Of a stretch of 64,000 nucleotides of DNA, positions 43,493 to 50,991 are shown piece after piece. The notes below the pieces were generated by a model. The model saw only the letters and a program-made list of their open reading frames with translations. It did no database searches and had not been told where the DNA came from. The DNA is taken from contig NZ_RWKV01000016.1 of NCBI RefSeq assembly GCF_003993795.1, forward strand, positions 186,001 through 250,000, written 5' to 3'. A program made the position numbers and the translations under genes. Every line of letters starts with the position of its first letter. Within the stretch, counting starts at the first letter, position 1. The DNA comes from Aquabacter cavernae (GTDB lineage Bacteria; Pseudomonadota; Alphaproteobacteria; Rhizobiales; Xanthobacteraceae).

Positions 43493-43544
43493 CCTGCGCG
43501 TCGGAGGCTCGGCTTTGAGGCTGGGCCTGCGGCTATCGGACGAT

Positions 43545-43761
43545 CCCTGCGGGAGAGACCGGCTGTTCCGGAAGGCTTGCCTTTCGGAATGAGGCCGGCG
43601 CCGAAGGCGCAACCGCCCCGGAACCGCTCAGGCAAAAGGGCCGCAGGGGGACGAGCCTCTGGAAAGCAGTGGCAGGGCTATGCCCTGGCGCTCACCGAAG
43701 GAGTAAGCCGGATACCGTCTTGCGGGTCCGCGTGAAATCTCTCAGGTTCCGGTGACAGAGG
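43545..43761 (+). promoter_or_regulatory. tandem glycine riboswitch
   Basis: Two glycine aptamers in a row. Aptamer 1 is closed by CCCTGCGG (43545-43552) and CCGCAGGG (43641-43648) and holds GGGAGAG, GCCGAAGGCGCAA and CTCAGGCAAAAGGGCC. Aptamer 2 is closed by CCTCTG (43656-43661) and CAGAGG (43756-43761) and holds CACCGAAGGAGTAA, TCTCTCAGGTTCCGGTGACA. These are the conserved core words of gcvT-type glycine riboswitches. The short linker between them is typical of cooperative tandem forms. The downstream gene is gcvT, so glycine probably turns the operon on. Confidence 0.93.
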
Positions 43762-43769
43762 GGGCGCCC

Positions 43770-43787
43770 CCGGACCGAAAGGTCCGG
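43770..43787 (+). promoter_or_regulatory. riboswitch expression-platform hairpin
   Basis: CCGGACC, GAAA, GGTCCGG: a 7-bp hairpin directly after aptamer 2, preceded by the palindrome GGGGCGCCCC (43761-43770), and 30 bases before the gcvT start. With no T-run, control of translation initiation is more likely than termination. Confidence 0.5.
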
Positions 43788-43817
43788 TCCCTAAGGCGCG
43801 ACCCAGGATGTCCCGGA

Positions 43818-44954
43818 ATGACCGACCAAACCGTTCCCTCCCTGCGCACCGCACTGCACGACGCCCATGTGGCGCTCGGCGCACGCATGGTTCCGTTCGC
43901 CGGCTATGACATGCCGGTCCAATATCCTGACGGCATCCTGGCCGAGCACAATTGGACCCGCACCCATGCCGGCCTGTTCGATGTCTCCCATATGGGCCAG
44001 GCGCTGCTGATCGGCGCCTCCCACGCGGCCGTCGCCGCTGCCCTGGAGACCCTCATCCCCGCCGATATCCTCAACCTGAAGCTCGGCCAGCAGCGCTACA
44101 GCCAGCTGCTCACCGACGAGGGCGGGATCATCGACGACCTCATGGTCACCCGCCCGCTGGACCCGGGCCTGGACGGCACGCTGTTCCTGGTGGTGAACGC
44201 CGCCCGCAAGCAGGTGGACTACGCCCATCTGCGCGCCCGCCTGCCTGCCACGGTGCGCCTCGTGCCCAAGGACGAACTGGCGCTGATCGCCCTCCAGGGG
44301 CCCGACGCCGCCGCCGTGCTCGCGCCCCACGCGCCGGAAGCTGGGGAGTTGGGCTTCATGGGCGCCACCTCTGCCACTCTGGACGGGGTGCCCTGCCACA
44401 TCTCGCGCTCGGGCTATACGGGCGAGGACGGCTTCGAGATTTCGGTCGCCTCTACCGCGGTGGAGAAGGTGTGGAGCCATCTCCTCTCCGACAGCCGCGT
44501 GAAGCCCATCGGCCTCGGCGCCCGCGACAGCCTGCGGCTGGAGGCCGGGCTCTGCCTCTACGGCCACGACATCGACACCACCACCTCGCCCATCGAGGCG
44601 CGGCTCGCCTGGTCCATCCAGAAGCGGCGCCGCCAGGAAGGTAGCTTTCCCGGCGCGGCGCGCATCCAGCGCGAGCTGGCCGAGGGGGCCGCGCGGGTGC
44701 GTGTCGGCCTGAAGCCCGAAGGCCGCGCACCCGCACGCGAGGGCGCCGAGATCGTGCATGACGGGGCCGTGGTGGGCATCGTCACGTCCGGCGGCTTCGG
44801 ACCCAGCTTCGGCGGCCCGCTGGCCATGGGCTATGTGCCCGCCGCGTTGGCGGAAGTCGGCACCGTTGTTCAACTCATGGTGCGCGGCAAGCCGCTGCCC
44901 GCCACCATCTGTCACGTCCCGTTCGTGGCCCCGCGCTACGCCCGCAATTCCTGA
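43818..44954 (+). CDS. gcvT: glycine cleavage system T protein
   Basis: Aminomethyltransferase that moves the methylene group from lipoyl-H protein to tetrahydrofolate and releases ammonia. The 378-residue product has [42 protein letters not shown] and [14 protein letters not shown], all standard for GcvT. The ATG at 43818 follows AGGATG. It is the first gene of the gcv operon under the glycine riboswitch. Confidence 0.97.
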   Translation: MTDQTVPSLRTALHDAHVALGARMVPFAGYDMPVQYPDGILAEHNWTRTHAGLFDVSHMGQALLIGASHAAVAAALETLIPADILNLKLGQQRYSQLLTDEGGIIDDLMVTRPLDPGLDGTLFLVVNAARKQVDYAHLRARLPATVRLVPKDELALIALQGPDAAAVLAPHAPEAGELGFMGATSATLDGVPCHISRSGYTGEDGFEISVASTAVEKVWSHLLSDSRVKPIGLGARDSLRLEAGLCLYGHDIDTTTSPIEARLAWSIQKRRRQEGSFPGAARIQRELAEGAARVRVGLKPEGRAPAREGAEIVHDGAVVGIVTSGGFGPSFGGPLAMGYVPAALAEVGTVVQLMVRGKPLPATICHVPFVAPRYARNS

Positions 44955-44968
44955 AAGAGGGGGAAGGT

Positions 44969-45346
44969 ATGAGCGAGATCCGTTATTCCAAGGACCATGA
45001 ATATGTGCGGATCGAGGGCGACATCGCCGTCATCGGCATTTCCCACTATGCCCAGGAGCAGCTCGGCGACGTGGTCTTCGTCGAACTCCCGGGCGTTGGC
45101 GACACGGTGGCCCAGGGCAAGGAAGCGGCCGTTGTGGAGAGCGTGAAGGCCGCGAGCGAAGTGTTCGCGCCCGTCTCCGGCGAAGTGGTGGAAGTAAACG
45201 GCGCGCTGGAAGGCACGCCCGCCACGGTGAACGAGGATGCGGAAGGCGCCGGCTGGTTCCTGAAGGTGCGCCTCACCAACCCCGCCGAACTGGACGGCCT
45301 CATGAGCGCCGCCGCCTATGAGGATTTCCTCAAGACCATTTCCTGA
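44969..45346 (+). CDS. gcvH: glycine cleavage system H protein
   Basis: Lipoyl carrier protein of 125 residues that shuttles the aminomethyl group among P, T and L proteins. The lipoylated lysine is K60 in [26 protein letters not shown] just before the ATG is a good ribosome site. It sits 14 bases after gcvT. Confidence 0.97.
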   Translation: MSEIRYSKDHEYVRIEGDIAVIGISHYAQEQLGDVVFVELPGVGDTVAQGKEAAVVESVKAASEVFAPVSGEVVEVNGALEGTPATVNEDAEGAGWFLKVRLTNPAELDGLMSAAAYEDFLKTIS

Positions 45347-45369
45347 GATCCCGGAGCCAAGCCCGCATC

Positions 45370-46713
45370 ATGCGCTATCTCCCTTTGACCCCCGAGGACC
45401 GCGCCGAGATGCTTGCCCGCATCGGCGCGGCCGGGGTGGACGAGCTGTTCGCCGACATTCCGGCGGACAAGCGCCTCGCCGCGCTGCCCGACCTGCCGCT
45501 CCATAAGAGCGAGTTGGAGGTGGAGCGCACCCTCGCCCGCCTCGCGGCGCGCAATGTGCCGGCGGGCTCCGTGCCCTTCTTCGTGGGGGCGGGCGCCTAT
45601 CGCCACCATGTGCCGGCGACCGTGGATCATCTGATCCAGCGCTCGGAATTCCTCACCTCCTACACGCCCTACCAGCCCGAGATCGCCCAGGGCACGCTGC
45701 AATATCTGTTCGAGTTCCAGACCCAGGTGGCGGAGATGACCGCCATGGAGGTGGCCAACGCCTCCATGTATGACGGCTCCACCGCCGCCGCCGAGGCCGT
45801 GCTCATGGCCCACCGCGTCACCAAGCGGAACAAGGCGGTGCTGGCGGGCAATCTGCACCCCCATTACCGCGAGACCATCGCCACGGTGTGCGCCCATGCG
45901 GAGCAGCCTCTGGTGAGCCTGCCCCCGGCGCCCCAGGGCGAAGACGATTTGCTCGGCGCCATCGACGGCACGGTGTCCTGCGTGGTGGTGCAGAGCCCGG
46001 ACGTGTTCGGCAATCTGGTGGACCTGAAGCCCATCGCCGAGAAGGCCCATGCGGCGGGCGCGCTGCTCGTCGCCGTGTTCACGGAAGCGGTGTCGCTGGG
46101 CCTCGTGGAGCCGCCGGGCGCCCAGGGCGCGGACATCGTGGTGGGCGAGGGCCAGTCCATCGGCAATGCGCTGAATTTCGGCGGTCCCTATGTGGGCCTG
46201 TTCGCCACGCGCCAGAAATTCGTGCGCCAGATGCCGGGGCGCCTCGCGGGCGAGACCGTGGATGCGGAAGGGCGGCGCGGCTTCGTGCTCACCCTCTCCA
46301 CCCGCGAGCAGCATATCCGCCGCGAGAAGGCCACCTCCAACATCTGCACCAATTCCGGCCTCTGCGCGCTGGCCTTCACCATCCACTTGTCGCTGCTGGG
46401 CGAAAAGGGGCTGACGCGGCTTGCCCGCCTCAACCACGCCGCCGCCTGCGACCTTGCGGACAAGCTGGCCGCGCTCGACGGCGTGGCGGTGCTCAATTCC
46501 AGCTTCTTCAACGAATTCACCATCCGCGTGCCCGGTTCGGCGGCGGACGTGGTGGAGACGCTGGCCGCCAAGGGCATCCTGGGCGGCGTCCCCTATTCCC
46601 GCCTCGCGCCCGAGGCCGGGCTCGACGATCTCATCCTCGTGGCCGCCACGGAGACCACCACGGCAGACGACCGCATGGCCTATGCCGCCGCGCTGAAGGA
46701 GGTGCTGGCATGA
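45370..46713 (+). CDS. gcvPA: glycine dehydrogenase (decarboxylating) subunit 1
   Basis: N-terminal-type half of a split P protein, 447 residues, which forms the heterotetramer with GcvPB. It has [55 protein letters not shown] and [17 protein letters not shown]. Split P proteins are usual in this group of bacteria, while E. coli has a single chain. A 199-base insert with a paired repeat separates it from gcvPB. Confidence 0.96.
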   Translation: MRYLPLTPEDRAEMLARIGAAGVDELFADIPADKRLAALPDLPLHKSELEVERTLARLAARNVPAGSVPFFVGAGAYRHHVPATVDHLIQRSEFLTSYTPYQPEIAQGTLQYLFEFQTQVAEMTAMEVANASMYDGSTAAAEAVLMAHRVTKRNKAVLAGNLHPHYRETIATVCAHAEQPLVSLPPAPQGEDDLLGAIDGTVSCVVVQSPDVFGNLVDLKPIAEKAHAAGALLVAVFTEAVSLGLVEPPGAQGADIVVGEGQSIGNALNFGGPYVGLFATRQKFVRQMPGRLAGETVDAEGRRGFVLTLSTREQHIRREKATSNICTNSGLCALAFTIHLSLLGEKGLTRLARLNHAAACDLADKLAALDGVAVLNSSFFNEFTIRVPGSAADVVETLAAKGILGGVPYSRLAPEAGLDDLILVAATETTTADDRMAYAAALKEVLA

Positions 46714-46737
46714 CGGCGCCCCTCGACGCGACGCGCC

Positions 46738-46858
46738 CCCTCTCCCGCTTGCGGGGGAGGGAGGGGGAGCGGGCCTGCGCCCTCCCCGCCTGCGGGCCGT
46801 CATCCCTTTCGTTCCGGCCTTTCCCCCTCCCTAGCCCTCCCCCGCAAGCGGGAGAGGG
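46738..46858. repeat. paired REP-like element inside gcv operon
   Basis: Two copies of a 24-base imperfect palindrome in opposite orientation, at 46738-46761 and 46835-46858, separated by 73 bases. The copies are exact reverse complements. Each can fold alone (CCCTCTCCCGC against GCGGGGGAGGG, one wobble) or both can pair with each other. The right copy differs from 56388-56411 by one base. The layout, two inverted copies around a short spacer, is that of a REP doublet (REPIN-like). Confidence 0.75.
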
Positions 46859-46912
46859 AATCCGGGCGCGCGCGGACGCTGCCCTTGTCACCGCATGCCA
46901 GGAGGTTCGCCC

Positions 46913-48469
46913 ATGAACCGCGAAGGACGTGGCGCGACGGCGCCCATGGACACCCTGTCCCCCGCCCCCACCACCTTCACCGGCAACCGGGCGCTGGACT
47001 TGGAAGAGGGCCTGCTGTTCGAGATCGGCCGCGCCGAGGTGACGGGCATCGATCTGGAGGAGCCGGAGGCCTTCTCTCCCCGCCTCGGCGGGCTGGAGCG
47101 CACCGCCCCCCTGCCCCTGCCCGGCCTCGCCGAGCCGGAGGCCATGCGCCATTATGTGCGCCTCTCGCGCATGAATTACGGGATCGACAGCGGCCTGTTC
47201 CCGCTGGGCTCCTGCACCATGAAGCACAATCCCCGCCTCAACGAGCGCATGGCGCGCCTCGCCGGGTTCGCGGACGTGCATCCCCTCCAGCCGGTCTCCA
47301 CCGTGCAGGGCGCGCTGGGCGTCATCGCCGAATTGAACCGCTGGCTGCTGGAATTGACCGGCATGGCGGCCGTGGCCTTCACGCCCAAGGCGGGCGCCCA
47401 TGGCGAACTCTGCGGCATGATGGCCATCAAGGCCGCCCATGCGGCCAAGGGCGAGGCGCGCTCCGTGGTGCTGGTGCCCGAGAGCGCCCACGGCACCAAC
47501 CCCGCCACCGCCGCGCTGCTGGGCTATGAGGTGAGGTCCATCCCCGCCCGCACGGACGGGACCGTGGACGCCGAGGCGGTGAAGGCGGCGCTGACGCCGG
47601 ACGTCGCCGCCCTCATGCTCACCAACCCCAACACCTGCGGCCTGTTCGAGCGGGACGTGGTGGCCATCGCGGCGGCGGTGCATGAGGCGGGCGCGTATTT
47701 CTACGCGGACGGCGCCAATTTCAACGCCATCCTGGGCAAGGTGCGCATCGGCGACCTGGGCGTCGATGCCATGCACATCAACCTGCACAAGACCTTCTCG
47801 ACGCCCCATGGCGGCGGCGGGCCGGGCGCGGGTCCAGTGGTGCTCTCTCCCGCGCTCGCCCCCTTCGCGCCGGTTCCGGCGCTGGTGGCGGACGCGGACG
47901 GACTGCACCTGAAGGAGCAGGACGAGGGTGGTACGTCGCTCGGGCGCATGAGCGCCTTCCACGGGCAGATGGGCATGTTCGTGCGCGCCTTGTCCTGGAT
48001 GCTCTCCCACGGCGCGGACGGCATGAAGCAGGCGTCGGAAGATGCGGTGCTCTCGGCCAATTACATCCGCGCCTGCCTCATGGACCTCATGAGCGCGCCT
48101 TACGCCGAACGCCCCGCCATGCACGAGGCGCTGTTCGACGATACCTGGCTGGAGGGGACGGGGCTCACCACCCTCGACTTCGCCAAGGCCATGATCGACG
48201 AGGGCTACCACCCCATGACGGTCTATTTCCCGCTGGTGGTGCACGGGGCCATGCTCATCGAGCCGACGGAGAGCGAGAGCAAGGCGTCGCTCGACCTGTT
48301 CATCGGCGCGCTGCGCGACCTCGCCATGGCCGCCAAGGCGGGGGACAAGGACCGTTTCCAGGGCGCGCCTTATTACGCGCCTCGCCGTCGCCTGGACGAG
48401 ACGCGGGCCGCCCGCTCCCCCGTCCTGCGCTGGACTCGTCCCGCGCCGGTGCCACGCGCCGCGGAATAG
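46913..48469 (+). CDS. gcvPB: glycine dehydrogenase (decarboxylating) subunit 2
   Basis: Pyridoxal-phosphate-bearing half of the split P protein, 518 residues. The PLP lysine is K293 in NLHKTFSTPHGGGGPG. Other marks are GLFPLGSCTMKHNPRLNE, VHPLQPVSTVQGAL and TNPNTCGLFE. The start at 46913 is fixed by AGGAGG at 46900-46905; an ATG at 46895 lies before that site. It decarboxylates glycine together with GcvPA. Confidence 0.97.
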   Translation: MNREGRGATAPMDTLSPAPTTFTGNRALDLEEGLLFEIGRAEVTGIDLEEPEAFSPRLGGLERTAPLPLPGLAEPEAMRHYVRLSRMNYGIDSGLFPLGSCTMKHNPRLNERMARLAGFADVHPLQPVSTVQGALGVIAELNRWLLELTGMAAVAFTPKAGAHGELCGMMAIKAAHAAKGEARSVVLVPESAHGTNPATAALLGYEVRSIPARTDGTVDAEAVKAALTPDVAALMLTNPNTCGLFERDVVAIAAAVHEAGAYFYADGANFNAILGKVRIGDLGVDAMHINLHKTFSTPHGGGGPGAGPVVLSPALAPFAPVPALVADADGLHLKEQDEGGTSLGRMSAFHGQMGMFVRALSWMLSHGADGMKQASEDAVLSANYIRACLMDLMSAPYAERPAMHEALFDDTWLEGTGLTTLDFAKAMIDEGYHPMTVYFPLVVHGAMLIEPTESESKASLDLFIGALRDLAMAAKAGDKDRFQGAPYYAPRRRLDETRAARSPVLRWTRPAPVPRAAE

Positions 48470-48475
48470 CGTCCC

Positions 48476-49342
48476 CTATCCCCTGCCGCGCTTCTGGCGC
48501 GGCAGGGCGATGACCAGAAGTCCGGCCAGGATGAGGGCCATCCCCGCGATCCGCAGCGGCGGAAACTGCTCGCCCAGGACGAGGGCCGCCGTCACGGTGC
48601 CGGTCAGCGGCACCAAGAGGGAAAAGGGCGCCACGAGCCCGGCGGGATAGAGCTTCAGCAGCTTGCCCCACATGGCGAAGCCGAACAGGGTCGCCGCCAC
48701 CACCAGATAAGCCAGCGTCCACAGCCCCTCGAAAGACGGGGCGAGCAGCGCCGCGCTTATGGCCGGCCAGCCTTCCACCGTCAGCGACAAGACCAGCGCC
48801 GGTAGGATGGGCACGAGGCTCAGCCACACCACCAGAGCGAACATGTCCGCGGGCGGCGCGCGGCGCACCAGCACATTGCCGATGGCCCAGCTCAGCGCCC
48901 CCAGAAGGCAGAAGCCCAGCCCCGCGAGTGTCATGTCCCCGCCGACGCTGGCACCGATGAGCAGGACGCCGAGAAAGGCGACGCCGGTGCCCGCCATCTG
49001 TCGCGCGCTCGGCTTCTCGTGCAACACGAGGGTCGCGATGAGGATGGTGAAGAAGGCCTGCGACTGAAGCGTGAGCGAGGCAAGGCCCGGCGGCATGCCG
49101 TTGGCGACGCCCCAGAACAGGAAGGCGAACTGGCCGAGGAACCAGGTGAGCCCCATGGCGAGCATGAGGCCCAGCGGAATGCGCGGGCGCGGCACGAAGA
49201 AGACCGGCAGCGCCGCCAGCAGGAAGCGCAGCGTGATCAGCAGGAGCGGGGGATAATGATCCAGCCCCTTGCGGATGACGACGAAATTCAAGCCCCAGAC
49301 GATCGTCACCAGGACGGCGAGGGCGATGTGGCGGGGCGCCAT
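48476..49342 (-). CDS. EamA-type drug/metabolite transporter
   Basis: 288-residue inner-membrane transporter with ten helices arranged as two EamA repeats. The first repeat begins VTIVWGLNFVVIRKGLDHYPPLLL, the second at GALSWAIGNVLVRR, ending LILAGLLVIALPRQ. Homologues export amino acids such as cysteine or threonine derivatives. The substrate is unknown. The last codons form part of a hairpin shared with the convergent gcvPB. Confidence 0.9.
   Translation of the reverse strand: MAPRHIALAVLVTIVWGLNFVVIRKGLDHYPPLLLITLRFLLAALPVFFVPRPRIPLGLMLAMGLTWFLGQFAFLFWGVANGMPPGLASLTLQSQAFFTILIATLVLHEKPSARQMAGTGVAFLGVLLIGASVGGDMTLAGLGFCLLGALSWAIGNVLVRRAPPADMFALVVWLSLVPILPALVLSLTVEGWPAISAALLAPSFEGLWTLAYLVVAATLFGFAMWGKLLKLYPAGLVAPFSLLVPLTGTVTAALVLGEQFPPLRIAGMALILAGLLVIALPRQKRGRG
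48481..48507. terminator. bidirectional terminator of gcv operon and EamA gene
   Basis: CCCTGCCGCGC at 48481-48491 pairs perfectly with GCGCGGCAGGG at 48497-48507 over TTCTG, 11 bases after the gcvPB stop and inside the last codons of the EamA gene. Confidence 0.65.
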
Positions 49343-49464
49343 GGAAGGTTCCGGCAGGCAGGACGGACCAGCGCGGCCCGCATGGGCTCTCCATAGGCCA
49401 GCGGCGCGCTGGCCTCAAACGACTTTCCGTGAACCCACCCATCGCCCCACGCGATAAGTGTTAC

Positions 49465-50745
49465 TCAGTCCGCGCCCGGTTCCGCCAAAGGCAGGGGGAT
49501 GGTGGAGGGCTGGGGCACCGGCACGGAATAATATTTCCGCTGGGTGATGGAGCCGGTGGCGAACGGTCCCGCCGAGGGGCCCGTCTCCGGCGCGTAGGAC
49601 CGCCCCCCCGCGCCGTAGGATTGGCCCGGAAGCGACGACATGGGTCCCGGCGGGCGCAGCGTGTTGGGCTGCGGCACCGCGCCCGGCGGCATCAGCACCG
49701 GCTGGTTGGGATCCCCCGACGCGGGATAGCCGCGCGGCGGAGAATAAGGCGGAGCATAGGACGGGCCGCCGGAATACGGGGGCGGAGCCACGGCCTGCGG
49801 CATCTGCTGCGCGGCAGGCGCCTGGGGCGCACCCGGGACAGTGGCCTCTTCCTCATCCTCCATCCCCTGCTCGGGCGGATGGGGCATGATGTCCATGGGC
49901 GCGCCCAAAGGCGCATTGGACGGCGCGCTCACCGGCGCCGGACGGCCCATGAGCGGGGGCGGCCCGGAGGGCGGGGCGACGCCGGGGAACGGGGCCGGGC
50001 CCGAAGGCGGCGCGATGCCCGGCGGATAGGCCCCAGCGGGCTGGCGCGCCATGAGCACCGGCGGCGGCATGGGCCGGGGCGCCGGCTGGCAGATGACCGG
50101 CCGCTTGGCACGGCGCATCAGGTCCACATGGATATGGTCGTAATGGTAGATGTTGGAGCCCGGCGCCAAAGTGGTGGTGAACACCTCGCAGGCGCCCGCC
50201 TGCACCTGCAGCAGGAAGCCGCGCGCATCCTGCGGTCCGCGCCAATTCTCCTTGATGGTGATGGTGCGCCCGTCGGCGAAGGTGAAGGAGCCGATGTCCA
50301 GGGCATTGCCGAAGGCATGCTCGGAAATCCGCGCGGTGGCGCTGCCGTTCATGCCGCGGCAGGAATAGGACGACATCTGCTTGATGCCCACCACCGGCTG
50401 GCCCATCCAGGCCATGGCGGCGGGCTGCACCACATTCTCCAGCCAAATATTAAGGTCGCGGATCACCGGGCAGGCGAGCGTCGCGCGCGGCGACACTTCC
50501 ACCGTGCCCTCGCCCAAAGCCGTCACGCGGAAGGGATGCTCCATGCCGCAGGCGCCGCGCCCGTCAATGGCGCTCATGGGCTCCACATAAGCGGAAACGG
50601 TCACGCCTTTTTCGGCGAGGCACTTCTCCTCCGCCTCGGCGCGCCAGGGCTCCCGTCGGTCGAACATATCGAAACGACAGCCCGACAACAGGAGCCCCAC
50701 GCAGACGAGCGGGGCTACGAGATACCTGAATACACCGCGCGTCAT
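49465..50745 (-). CDS. extensin-like lipoprotein with M15-type metal site
   Basis: 426-residue lipoprotein: lipobox LLLSGC (C23), an extensin-like C-terminal-domain fold (about residues 35-215), and a very Pro-rich tail (217-426). The fold has SEHAFGNALDIGSF (H143, D150) and YHYDHIHVDL (H204, H206), the zinc-ligand layout of M15/LAS peptidoglycan peptidases. Several cysteines (C42, C66, C92, C129, C186) could form disulfides. The sequence therefore suggests a wall-bound, possibly zinc-dependent peptidase. Activity is inferred. Confidence 0.82.
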   Translation of the reverse strand: MTRGVFRYLVAPLVCVGLLLSGCRFDMFDRREPWRAEAEEKCLAEKGVTVSAYVEPMSAIDGRGACGMEHPFRVTALGEGTVEVSPRATLACPVIRDLNIWLENVVQPAAMAWMGQPVVGIKQMSSYSCRGMNGSATARISEHAFGNALDIGSFTFADGRTITIKENWRGPQDARGFLLQVQAGACEVFTTTLAPGSNIYHYDHIHVDLMRRAKRPVICQPAPRPMPPPVLMARQPAGAYPPGIAPPSGPAPFPGVAPPSGPPPLMGRPAPVSAPSNAPLGAPMDIMPHPPEQGMEDEEEATVPGAPQAPAAQQMPQAVAPPPYSGGPSYAPPYSPPRGYPASGDPNQPVLMPPGAVPQPNTLRPPGPMSSLPGQSYGAGGRSYAPETGPSAGPFATGSITQRKYYSVPVPQPSTIPLPLAEPGAD

Positions 50746-50877
50746 GCCCTCAGCATGGGCGGGGGTGGTTGAGATGGGGTTAAGGACGATCGCCTTCCGG
50801 GGATGTGGCCCTTATTTCCGCGCCGGCTGTCTTGCGCACGGCGAAGCGAGCCGATATAGAGCGACCTCCCGGCGGAT

Positions 50878-50952
<75 letters not shown>

Positions 50953-50991
50953 TCCGCACCCTTCCCGGCAGCCTGCATTGGCAGAGCGCCC

